DNA of 6,815 nucleotides, taken from an uncultured Hungatella sp. (lineage in GTDB: Bacteria; Bacillota; Clostridia; Lachnospirales; Lachnospiraceae). Location: NCBI GenBank assembly GCA_959018155.1, contig CAUEKH010000134.1:1-6815 (forward strand), read 5' to 3'. Below the pieces are notes generated by a model that had not been told where the DNA came from, did no database searches, and worked only from the letters and a program-made list of their open reading frames with translations. The stretch's first letter is position 1. Each line of letters starts with the position of its first letter. Made by a program: the position numbers and the translations under genes. Shown here piece by piece: positions 1-6,640 of the stretch.

Positions 1-753
1 AAGAAAATTAATCAGAAGCTGCAAAAACGGCATATTTTTATAATTTAAGTACACATTGTTCCTGGCCGCCATCTTCACCTTAAAGGAATTATACTTGGAA
101 CCGCTGGTCCCGCTCCCCACATGGTAAACGACCGCCTCCGGGCAGTATATATTGTCATACCCGTAGATACGCGCCCGGTAACCCACGTCGATATCCTCCA
201 GATAGGCAAAATGGGACTCGTCAAAATACCCAATCTCCTCAAATACCTCCCGCCGGTAGATAGCCGCCGCCGCGCAGGCCGAAAAGACGCGGCACGCCTT
301 TTTATACCCCTTCACCGGCTGCCCCACCCCTCTCTGGTAGGCCCAGCCCAGCAGGCTGTACATGTCCCCCGCGTCATCCATCAGTTCCCGGTTGTAAAGC
401 TGAATGATTCTGCTGCTGACGGAAAATATCTTCGGCGACCGCTCTATCGCCTCCACCAGCGCCTTCACATACCCCGGCTCTGGCTCCGTGTCGTTGTTGA
501 GCAGAATCACATAGGGCGTCTTCGACGCCCGGATCCCCACATTGACCGCCCCGGTAAACCCGGTATTCTCCGGCAGAAAGACAGATGGAATTCCCTTATC
601 CTTCAGCCACTGGACGCTTCCGTCCGTCGAGCCATTGTCCACCACAAGAATCTCAAAACAGTCTGTAGTCTGCGTATTCAGAGCAGCAAAACACGGCTCC
701 ATGAATTTCAACCCGTTATAATTGGGGATGATAATCGTTACTTTCTTCTGCAT
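1..753 (-). CDS. GT2 family glycosyltransferase, WbbL/rhamnosyltransferase-like (3' end outside window)
   Basis: The reading frame is open from an ATG at 751-753 to the window edge, giving 251 residues with no stop. It begins MQKKVTIIIPNYNG, the usual start of a GT-A fold GT2 enzyme. A VVDNGSTDGS nucleotide-binding segment lies at about 37-46, and NNDTE at 86-90 takes the place of the metal-binding DXD. The acceptor-side acidic motif YLEDIDVGYR at 184-193 is followed by HVGSGTSGSKY at about 211-221, a pattern typical of WbbL-type rhamnosyl- and related transferases. It should transfer a sugar from an NDP-sugar to a growing surface glycan on the cytoplasmic side of the membrane. An in-frame TGA lies four codons upstream and GAGG sits 7 nt before the ATG, so the start is secure. 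It is the last visible gene of the minus-strand operon, 111 nt after the two-domain glycosyltransferase. Sugar donor and acceptor cannot be read from the sequence. Confidence 0.9.
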   Translation of the reverse strand, partial: MQKKVTIIIPNYNGLKFMEPCFAALNTQTTDCFEILVVDNGSTDGSVQWLKDKGIPSVFLPENTGFTGAVNVGIRASKTPYVILLNNDTEPEPGYVKALVEAIERSPKIFSVSSRIIQLYNRELMDDAGDMYSLLGWAYQRGVGQPVKGYKKACRVFSACAAAAIYRREVFEEIGYFDESHFAYLEDIDVGYRARIYGYDNIYCPEAVVYHVGSGTSGSKYNSFKVKMAARNNVYLNYKNMPFLQLLINFL

Positions 754-864
754 ATGATAACCTCAAAAATAGTACTCGTCATAATGTGGCCTCGAAAACC
801 GGCATTTCGGCTGTTATCTCTCCAGCCGGCTTGTCTCCAACCCGCTCATCGCGGCTTTCCTCTA
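754..864 (-). other. Intergenic gap with possible hairpin
   Basis: This is the only sizeable gap inside the minus-strand gene series. Read on the minus strand, AAGCCGGC (825-832) can pair with GCCGGTTT (796-803) across a 21-nt loop. The stem is 8 bp with one G-U pair, and the next bases read TTTTC. This resembles a weak terminator or attenuator, but the U-tract is short and the loop long, so partial readthrough or no function is equally possible. The rest of the gap holds only the GAGG ribosome binding site (761-764) of the next gene. Confidence 0.3.
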
Positions 865-3057
865 TCATATCTCCAACCGATACGGCTCCCCGATTTTCTC
901 CTTCCGCAGATCACGCAGCGCGAAATTCGACTTCCTCAAAGTCAGGTTCGGGTTATAATAAGGATCTCCGTTCTTTAAAATATCCGGCCATTTATCCGAG
1001 AAAATCTTAATCTCGCGGTTGAATCTCTCCACCTTCTCAGGCGTGTCCTCCAGCCCGCGGGACTTGGACTCATAGTGATAGAACAGGGCGTAAGGCGCGT
1101 ATACCACCAGTTTCCCCAGGGAACGGATCTTCATACAGTAGTCGATGTCGTTGAACGCCACCGCCAGTTCTTCCGAGAAGCCGCCCACCTTTTCAAACAG
1201 TGATTTCTTACTCATCATGCAGGCGGCCGTCACCGCGCTGTAATCCTGGGCGCACATAGCCCGGTTAAAATAGCTGCTCTCCGCCTTGTGGAGACCGATA
1301 AAGGTGTGCCCCGCGATTCCGCCGAAACCAACAACCACGCCGGCGTGCTGGATGGTATCGTCGGAGTAGAGAAGTCTGGCTCCCACAATTCCCACGTCAC
1401 TTCTCTGGCAGAAGCCCAGCATCTCATGGAGACTCTCCGGATTGATAATCTCCGTGTCATTATTTAAAAACAGAAGGTATTCACCCTTTGCATAAGTTAC
1501 GCCGAAATTATTGATCGCAGAGTAGTTAAACTCCCGTTCCCATTTCACCACATGGACGAAATCGAACTCCTTCTCAATCTTCTCATAGTAGGAAAATGTC
1601 TCCGCCTCGGTGCTGTTATTCTCCACCACAATAAATTCAATATTTTTCCAGGTACATTTCTCAATGATCGAGCGCATACAGAGGTCCAAATCCGCTGTAT
1701 GGTCCTTGTTTGGGATGATAATCGACACAAGCGGATTATCGTGTATCGCAAACCTGGTATGGTAAATTCCGTAATCCACGCCCTTTTCCACGGACAGCGC
1801 CTCGATCCCCAGCCGGTCATAATGGGCCTTGATGGCTCTCGCCCCGGCCTCAAAGGCATAGAGTTTGCTCTCCGGATTGCTGGAGGTGGAATTCTGATGG
1901 CAGCGCCAGTGGTAGAGCGCCTTCGGCACATGGTAAATTTTCCGCGCCATCTCCGTGCAGCGGAAAATGAAATCATAGTCCTGAGCCCCGTCAAATTCCT
2001 CCCGGAACGTCCCGGCCGCCTCGACCAGTTCCCGGTTGACAACAAATAAATGACAGATGTAGTTTACGCTCGTCAGCAAATCCGGGTTGAAATCCGGCTT
2101 AAAATGCGGTTCGAACAGTTCTCCGCCGTCGATGTCCAGCTTGTCCTCATCCGTATAGACCACATCGATCTCCGGATCCGAATTGATAGCCTTCACGCAC
2201 TCAAACAGTGCATCCGGCGCCAGAGTATCGTCATGGTCGGCCAGCACGATAAAATCGCCCTTTGCCATGTCGATCGCCGCGTTCGTATTCCCCGAAATCT
2301 TCTTATTCTCTCCGAGAATCACGTAGCGGATCCGCTCATCCTTAGCAGCGTAGCGCTTTAACACCCGCTCCACGCTCTCGCCCCTGGGGCTTCCATCCGC
2401 GACGCAGACTTCCCAGTTCTGATACGTCTGGGCGATTAAGGAGTCCAGCATCGCCGCCAGGAACCGCTCCGGTGTCTTAAAGGCAGGTATCACCACCGAC
2501 AGCTTCGGCATATAATCGAATTCCGTCTTTCTCTGAGCTTCCAGCTCCTCGTCCGTCGTCTTTGTCAGCTGATACCATTCCGGGTAATCGTAGTCGCTGT
2601 CAATCCCCTGGATTTTGTGCTTCGACTTCAGGATAAATGCCTTAAGGCCATTTTCCTTCCAGAATTCCACAGCAGATTGCAGCGTCTCCTTATTCATCAT
2701 GCTCTTGAACCTGGCGCTCTTCTTGTGGGCGCTGCTGTTGTGTTTCCCGATAATATCCGCATTCAGCTTCACCCGGGCGGTCTTTCCGTCACAGCGGATG
2801 ACGAGAAAACGGTCCTCATTCTTCTCCCGCACATAGGGAATCCGGATATCAAAGCCAAAGTCCCTGTCATACGTGGTCTTAAAATAATTCTGGCTCACAT
2901 CGTCACGGCGCACCGGAACGTATTTGAACTCCACCGGTTTCTGACTGCCGTCAAGCACCTCAAATTCAGCCCTGGCCTCGGGATTGCCCCCGATCACCCA
3001 GCCATTTAAAACGATCGAATTTTCGCGTATCCGCGCTACATCTATCTTATATTTCAT
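865..3057 (-). CDS. Two-domain GT2 glycosyltransferase with N-terminal beta-rich accessory domain
   Basis: This 730-residue cytoplasmic protein carries two GT-A fold GT2 modules. Residues 1-100 form a beta-rich region (GWVIGG at 19-24, FGFDIRIPYV at 67-76) that is not a glycosyltransferase, followed by a charged linker to about 183. The first GT2 domain begins at KLSVVIPAFK (185-194), with the metal-binding DHDD at 274-277, FDGAQDYDF at 355-363 and HWR at 383-385. The second begins at PLVSIIIPN (442-450), with VVENNST at 477-483, LNNDTE at 531-536, NDIDYC at 636-641 and HYES at 661-664. Both domains keep their acidic motifs, so both may be active, giving two successive transfers or a disaccharide repeat; this is inference. 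The ATG overlaps the stop of the upstream glycosyltransferase in an ATGA junction, and GGAGAG lies 5 nt before it. No transmembrane segment is seen, so membrane association would be peripheral. Donor sugars are unknown. Confidence 0.92.
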   Translation of the reverse strand: MKYKIDVARIRENSIVLNGWVIGGNPEARAEFEVLDGSQKPVEFKYVPVRRDDVSQNYFKTTYDRDFGFDIRIPYVREKNEDRFLVIRCDGKTARVKLNADIIGKHNSSAHKKSARFKSMMNKETLQSAVEFWKENGLKAFILKSKHKIQGIDSDYDYPEWYQLTKTTDEELEAQRKTEFDYMPKLSVVIPAFKTPERFLAAMLDSLIAQTYQNWEVCVADGSPRGESVERVLKRYAAKDERIRYVILGENKKISGNTNAAIDMAKGDFIVLADHDDTLAPDALFECVKAINSDPEIDVVYTDEDKLDIDGGELFEPHFKPDFNPDLLTSVNYICHLFVVNRELVEAAGTFREEFDGAQDYDFIFRCTEMARKIYHVPKALYHWRCHQNSTSSNPESKLYAFEAGARAIKAHYDRLGIEALSVEKGVDYGIYHTRFAIHDNPLVSIIIPNKDHTADLDLCMRSIIEKCTWKNIEFIVVENNSTEAETFSYYEKIEKEFDFVHVVKWEREFNYSAINNFGVTYAKGEYLLFLNNDTEIINPESLHEMLGFCQRSDVGIVGARLLYSDDTIQHAGVVVGFGGIAGHTFIGLHKAESSYFNRAMCAQDYSAVTAACMMSKKSLFEKVGGFSEELAVAFNDIDYCMKIRSLGKLVVYAPYALFYHYESKSRGLEDTPEKVERFNREIKIFSDKWPDILKNGDPYYNPNLTLRKSNFALRDLRKEKIGEPYRLEI

Positions 3058-4076
3058 ACCGACTCTCCATCTCCCAGCGAAGCCGCGCTTAAGATTTCCT
3101 CATCCTCACCGCAGTTCTCCGAATCTGTATCCGTCTTACTGGTATCAAAATTAATCCGTTCCTCCTCAATGACGAGGGGACGCTTCATAACTCTGGCATT
3201 GATGGAAAGGATATACTCTCCCACAAGGCCGATAAAAAAGATCTGGATCGAGCCTAAGAACAGCATCCCAATCAGCATGGGCGCCATGCCGGCCGGGAAT
3301 CGATCCCAGTACATCAGTTTCATGACAAGGTAGATTAACGCCACTACAAGGCTGATAAAAGAACAGATGCTTCCAAATATGGTGGCAAGGCGAAGCCCTA
3401 CCTTCGTATAGGAAGTAATGCTGAGCATAGCCGCGTCGTATAAGCGGTAGAAATTGTTGCTGGTCTTTCCGGCCCGCCGTTTCGGCTGCTCATACGGGAT
3501 CTCTTTCCTGCGAAATCCCAGTTCCGCCACAATCCCGCGCAAAAATGGCGTCGGATCATCCAGTTCCCGGAGAACTTTGATAAACTTCGCATCGTAGAGG
3601 CCAAATCCTGTAAACTGCTCAATCTGTTCCACATCAGAAAGCTTCTTAAGCATCTTATAGTAGCAGCCTCTCAGCCAGTACATGAGTTTATTTTCCTGGC
3701 TTGATTTCTTGATGCCAATGACAATCTTATATCCATTTTCCCATTCCGCCACGTAGCGCGGAATCATATCCACCGGATCCTGGAAATCAGCCGCCATCAG
3801 GATGGTACAGTCCCCTGTAGACTGCAGCATGGCGTAATACGGGGAATTGAACTGGCCAAAATTCTTGGCGTTGAAAATCCCCTTTACACCGGGATCCTTT
3901 CTGCAGAGTCCCCGGATCAGATCGCGGGTGCGATCCGCAGAGTCGTTGTCAATATAAATCATCTCATATTTATACCCTGGAAGATCCTTCTCAAAGACGG
4001 CCCGCAGCGCCTCGTATAAGGCCTCCACATTTTCTTCCTCATTATAACAGGGTATTACAATACTAATTGTCTTCAT
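3054..4076 (-). CDS. Membrane-anchored GT2 glycosyltransferase, DPM1/GtrB/ArnC-like
   Basis: This 340-residue protein starts MKTISIVIPCYNEEEN, the signature of polyprenyl-phosphate glycosyltransferases of the DPM1/GtrB/ArnC type. Residues 37-50 hold the donor-binding stretch with IDNDSADRT. ADFQDP at 96-101 matches the family's DLQDPP metal site. The pre-membrane region TSYTKVGLRLA (221-231) leads into two transmembrane helices at about 230-255 and 264-290. Such enzymes move a sugar from an NDP-sugar onto undecaprenyl phosphate at the inner membrane face, making a lipid-linked donor or modifying a glycan lipid. A strongly acidic tail of about 40 residues follows the second helix and is predicted to be cytoplasmic. 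The frame extends upstream to a TTG at 4094, but the ATG at 4076 is preferred because GGAAGAG lies 9 nt upstream and it overlaps the previous stop in an ATGA junction. It also overlaps the next gene by ATGA. The transferred sugar is unknown. Confidence 0.92.
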   Translation of the reverse strand: MKTISIVIPCYNEEENVEALYEALRAVFEKDLPGYKYEMIYIDNDSADRTRDLIRGLCRKDPGVKGIFNAKNFGQFNSPYYAMLQSTGDCTILMAADFQDPVDMIPRYVAEWENGYKIVIGIKKSSQENKLMYWLRGCYYKMLKKLSDVEQIEQFTGFGLYDAKFIKVLRELDDPTPFLRGIVAELGFRRKEIPYEQPKRRAGKTSNNFYRLYDAAMLSITSYTKVGLRLATIFGSICSFISLVVALIYLVMKLMYWDRFPAGMAPMLIGMLFLGSIQIFFIGLVGEYILSINARVMKRPLVIEEERINFDTSKTDTDSENCGEDEEILSAASLGDGESV

Positions 4077-5152
4077 ATGTCTGTTCTCTTCCAATCTATT
4101 TTAACCATGACCTTAATTAAGTCCTGTGGCTTTTCTTTCATAAGATACAGGGCTTTTTCCACGCTGTCAAGCCCATTTAACCGGTGAGTCACCAGTTTCT
4201 GTGGATTGATCCGGCCGTACTCGACCATTTTTAAAAGCCTCTCTATCCTCATTCTTCCGCCTTTGGCAAGCTGGGTATGAATGGTTTTCCCCGCCATGCC
4301 CCTGCCTCCGGAAAATTTCGGGAACTCTAACGAACCGGTTCCCCCGTAATAATTAACGTTGGAAATCGTGCCGATCCCGTACCGCACCATATCCACCGCC
4401 TGGGTAAACACCTCATCCCCTCCGCCGCAGATAATCACCGAGTCAGCGCCAATCCCGTCCGTCATGGCGAGCACCTGTTCCACCACGCTGCCGTCCTTGT
4501 AGCTGATAATATCGGTGGCCCCGAACTCCTTCGCCAGCTCCACGCAGATCGGCCTGGTACCCACGGCAATAATCCTGGCTGCTCCCAAATGGCGCGCGCC
4601 CTCAACAGCCATCAACCCAATCGGGCCGATTCCCAGCACCACCACGGTATCGCCAATCTTGATATCGGCGTACTCAGCGCCGGTAAACCCTGTCGTCACC
4701 ACATCCACACACATGAGAGCCTGTTCCAGCGTAACGCCCTTCGGAATCTTCGCCAGAGTCGTATCCGCATCCGGAATCAGGAATTTTTCCGCAAAAACGC
4801 CCGGCTGGCTGCGCCCTAACTGATGGCCGGAAAATGGCGCCGACGCATGGCGGTCATTTCCCTCCTGGATCCCCGGCGCTCTCCAGTCCGGCGTGATTGC
4901 GGGCACCGCCACTATCTCCCCCGGCGAGAAATCCCGCACCAGTTCTCCCACCTCCAAAATCTCCGCCACACACTCATGGCCCAGAATCAGGTTAGGCGCC
5001 TTCCTCGAACCTCCGCCAAATACCGTGTGGACATCAGAAGAACACGGCGTAACAGCCACCGGCCTCAAAATCGCCCCGTACGGCGTAAGCTGCGGCTCCG
5101 GCGCATCATACCAGCCCACCTTTCCCGGCTCTGCCAAAACAAATGCTTTCAT
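4073..5152 (-). CDS. Zinc-dependent NADP-type alcohol dehydrogenase (MDR family, secondary-ADH-like)
   Basis: This 359-residue medium-chain dehydrogenase strongly resembles the secondary alcohol dehydrogenases of Clostridium beijerinckii and Thermoanaerobacter brockii, which interconvert secondary alcohols and ketones with NADP(H). C37, H59, E60 and D150 fall exactly where that family binds catalytic zinc, and S39 and H42 of the proton relay are present. VPAITPDWR (83-91) is a shared block. The Rossmann glycine motif GIGPIG is at 174-179. G198, T199, R200 and Y218 match the NADP-binding set (Ser at 199 in the T. brockii enzyme). The substrate-pocket residue Trp110 is His here. It lies 35 nt after the methyltransferase and overlaps the next glycosyltransferase by ATGA, so it probably reduces or oxidises a sugar- or polyol-related metabolite for the glycan; that is inference. 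The frame can extend to a GTG at 5179, but AAAGGAG lies 9 nt before the ATG at 5152. Confidence 0.9.
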   Translation of the reverse strand: MKAFVLAEPGKVGWYDAPEPQLTPYGAILRPVAVTPCSSDVHTVFGGGSRKAPNLILGHECVAEILEVGELVRDFSPGEIVAVPAITPDWRAPGIQEGNDRHASAPFSGHQLGRSQPGVFAEKFLIPDADTTLAKIPKGVTLEQALMCVDVVTTGFTGAEYADIKIGDTVVVLGIGPIGLMAVEGARHLGAARIIAVGTRPICVELAKEFGATDIISYKDGSVVEQVLAMTDGIGADSVIICGGGDEVFTQAVDMVRYGIGTISNVNYYGGTGSLEFPKFSGGRGMAGKTIHTQLAKGGRMRIERLLKMVEYGRINPQKLVTHRLNGLDSVEKALYLMKEKPQDLIKVMVKIDWKRTDI

Positions 5153-5161
5153 GAATGATTT

Positions 5162-5168
5162 CTCCTTT
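5162..5168 (-). promoter_or_regulatory. Ribosome binding site of the alcohol dehydrogenase
   Basis: AAAGGAG on the minus strand lies 9 nt upstream of the ATG at 5152. It decides the start in favour of that ATG over the GTG at 5179, which would place the Shine-Dalgarno sequence inside the coding region. The resulting N-terminus, MKAFVLAEPGKVGW, lines up without gaps with known secondary alcohol dehydrogenases. Confidence 0.8.
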
Positions 5169-5187
5169 CGAAACGCCACTCTGGGAT

Positions 5188-6555
5188 TTATAAATGCTCC
5201 AGATGGTTGGATTTGATTGCCAGAATCTCCACTCCGCTTCCGAATTTCTCTCTGATATTCCCCGCAATCTCATCCGTATATCCCGGCGCCACAATTAAAA
5301 CCGCGTCCACCGGCTGTTCCTGATAATACGCCGGCGCAACGATCGGAAGATGAGAAGCCGGTGCAAAAAGTCCCTGCTTAAACGGCGCGGAATCTATGAT
5401 ATACTGCGCCTTCTCTCCCAGGCTGGTGGTCGCAGCCAGGGTAAATCCCTGGTGACTGGCGCCCCAGACTGCAAGAGTCTTTCCTTCCCTTTCCAGGCGT
5501 TCAAAAAGCGCGGCGATCTCATTTCCAATGACTGTACGGCTCTTTACGAGGCCGGAGATATCGGCGGCCGCCCATTTTTCCGCTGCTGCCTCCTGGCTCC
5601 GTTTTGCCGCAGCCACTTTCGTCTTTCCTTCGGCCGTCGCCTGGCTTTCCGCTACCGCATCCTGGCTCCGTTCCGCCGCAGCCACTTTCGGCTTTCCTTC
5701 AGCCGACGCCTGGCTTTCCGCTGCCGCCCGGCATTCCTCTGTCTCCCCCATCTCCTCCAGCCGCTCTCCCCAGCTGGATTTTACCTTCTTAACGATAACC
5801 GAAAGCGTATCCCGGTTAACCATCTCCTCCTCCAGCACCTCAAAACCGGCCCGTCCCAGCACGAACCGCAGCGTATCGAAGGTGTAGTAAGCCAGATGGT
5901 CGCGAATCAGTTCATAGTAACCGTCGTGTTCCAGTATATATTCAAAGCTTGGCACCGTTAAAAGTCCCAGTCCGTCTTCCGTCAGATTCCGGTACAGGCA
6001 CTTGAGCATCCCCACCGGATCCGGCTGATGCTCCAGGAAATTGAAGGACAGAAATGCGTCGTAAGGCCCCTCGCCCTCTCCGTCCGGGTTCTTGAGTATC
6101 GTCCCCTCCTGATCCGCAAACTGCCTCCAGACCGTAAGCCCCCGGCTCCTCGCCAGCTCCACCAGGTCTTCTTTATGCTCAATTCCGTATCCTTTCACAG
6201 GAAATTCCTTTAAGACCGATAAAAATTCTCCCTGGCCACAGCCTGCCTCTATTATCTTCTTTCCCTCCAGGCCGTAAGTCTCAATGAAATGGCGGTACTG
6301 GCTTCTTCGCAGTTCCACCATCGTGGTAGAGAATCCGCCCGACCGGATCACGTCCCGGTAATAGTCCACCGGCTGGCAGTCAAACTGCACCAGACCGCAG
6401 CGGCCGCACTGGCAGAGATGAAGTTCCATCCCTTCATCAGCCTTTACCTCTTCCCGGTTAGGGATATTCTGCGCCGACGCCGGCATTCCCTCAAAATCCA
6501 TCAGCGCCTTCTCCGGCAGCCTGCTGCCGCAGGCAATACAAATCCTCTCTCTCAT
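5188..6555 (-). CDS. SAM-dependent methyltransferase with N-terminal zinc site, related to sugar C-methyltransferases (TylC3/TcaB9-like)
   Basis: This 455-residue cytoplasmic protein has the three-part build of NDP-sugar C-methyltransferases. The N-terminal zinc module uses C6, C9, C50 and C53 (CIACG, then CGRCGLVQ), with C48 as an extra cysteine. The class I methyltransferase core has the SAM motif IEAGCGQGEF at 102-111, a GYGIEH acidic turn at 122-127, FNFLEHQPDP at 171-180 and DHLAYYT at 219-225. The C-terminal domain runs from about 335 to 455, with LAVWGASHQG (361-370) and IIDSAPFKQGLFAPASHLPI (386-405), like Methyltransf_14. Between core and C-terminal domain is an Ala/Glu/Lys-rich linker (about 262-334) lengthened by a 23-residue repeat. 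By memory of the TcaB9 structure, H176 and H220 keep active-site histidines, but Ile217 and Asp219 replace Tyr and Glu, so an O-methyltransferase or a different substrate is possible. The frame opens at a TTG (6600), but the ATG at 6555 follows AGGAGG by 12 nt and starts directly before the zinc motif. First gene of the operon. Confidence 0.88.
   Translation of the reverse strand: MRERICIACGSRLPEKALMDFEGMPASAQNIPNREEVKADEGMELHLCQCGRCGLVQFDCQPVDYYRDVIRSGGFSTTMVELRRSQYRHFIETYGLEGKKIIEAGCGQGEFLSVLKEFPVKGYGIEHKEDLVELARSRGLTVWRQFADQEGTILKNPDGEGEGPYDAFLSFNFLEHQPDPVGMLKCLYRNLTEDGLGLLTVPSFEYILEHDGYYELIRDHLAYYTFDTLRFVLGRAGFEVLEEEMVNRDTLSVIVKKVKSSWGERLEEMGETEECRAAAESQASAEGKPKVAAAERSQDAVAESQATAEGKTKVAAAKRSQEAAAEKWAAADISGLVKSRTVIGNEIAALFERLEREGKTLAVWGASHQGFTLAATTSLGEKAQYIIDSAPFKQGLFAPASHLPIVAPAYYQEQPVDAVLIVAPGYTDEIAGNIREKFGSGVEILAIKSNHLEHL
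5576..5729 (-). repeat. 69-bp in-frame tandem repeat in the methyltransferase linker
   Basis: Two adjoining 69-bp copies lie at 5592-5660 and 5661-5729 and match at 61 of 69 positions. A partial, weaker third copy adjoins at 5576-5591. The unit is a multiple of three and encodes 23 residues (protein 276-298 and 299-321), rich in Ala, Glu, Lys, Ser and Gln, with AESQA and AEGK cores. The peptide should be helical or flexible and lies between two folded domains. The divergence between the copies indicates a duplication that is not very recent. Confidence 0.92.
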
Positions 6556-6567
6556 CGCACCAATAAA

Positions 6568-6573
6568 CCTCCT
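6568..6573 (-). promoter_or_regulatory. Ribosome binding site of the methyltransferase
   Basis: AGGAGG on the minus strand is a perfect Shine-Dalgarno core but stands 12 nt before the ATG at 6555, longer than the usual 6-9. No ATG, GTG or TTG in the right frame lies closer: the TTG and GTG just after the site run into a TGA within a few codons. The ATG therefore remains the best start. Confidence 0.7.
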
Positions 6574-6640
6574 GTAAAATGATACTGCCGCCTTCGTCAA
6601 ATTCCATCATTTTCCAACATTTTCGCAATATCCACGTGCA

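Noticed and set aside
754..864. Short frame of 11 codons (ATGAGCGGG...) in the gap
   Set aside because: Too short, no good ribosome binding site, and no sign of a leader peptide such as a run of one amino acid.
121..978. 285-codon open frame on the plus strand
   Set aside because: It lies antisense to the left-end glycosyltransferase and the end of the two-domain enzyme, has a Pro/Arg/Leu/His-rich composition typical of an antisense shadow, has no clear ribosome binding site, and shows no recognisable domain.
1552..2361. Two consecutive plus-strand open frames of 165 and 103 codons
   Set aside because: Both are antisense to the first and second GT2 domains of the large protein, whose motifs are intact. 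No ribosome binding site or family motif supports them.
5350..5961. Plus-strand frames of 203, 119 and 62 codons with repetitive peptides
   Set aside because: They are the antisense reading of the methyltransferase, and their repeats are only the complement of its 69-bp tandem repeat.
6556..6600. Upstream TTG start for the methyltransferase (15 extra residues)
   Set aside because: The extension would place the AGGAGG site inside the coding region, and the ATG at 6555 begins right before the zinc motif as in relatives.
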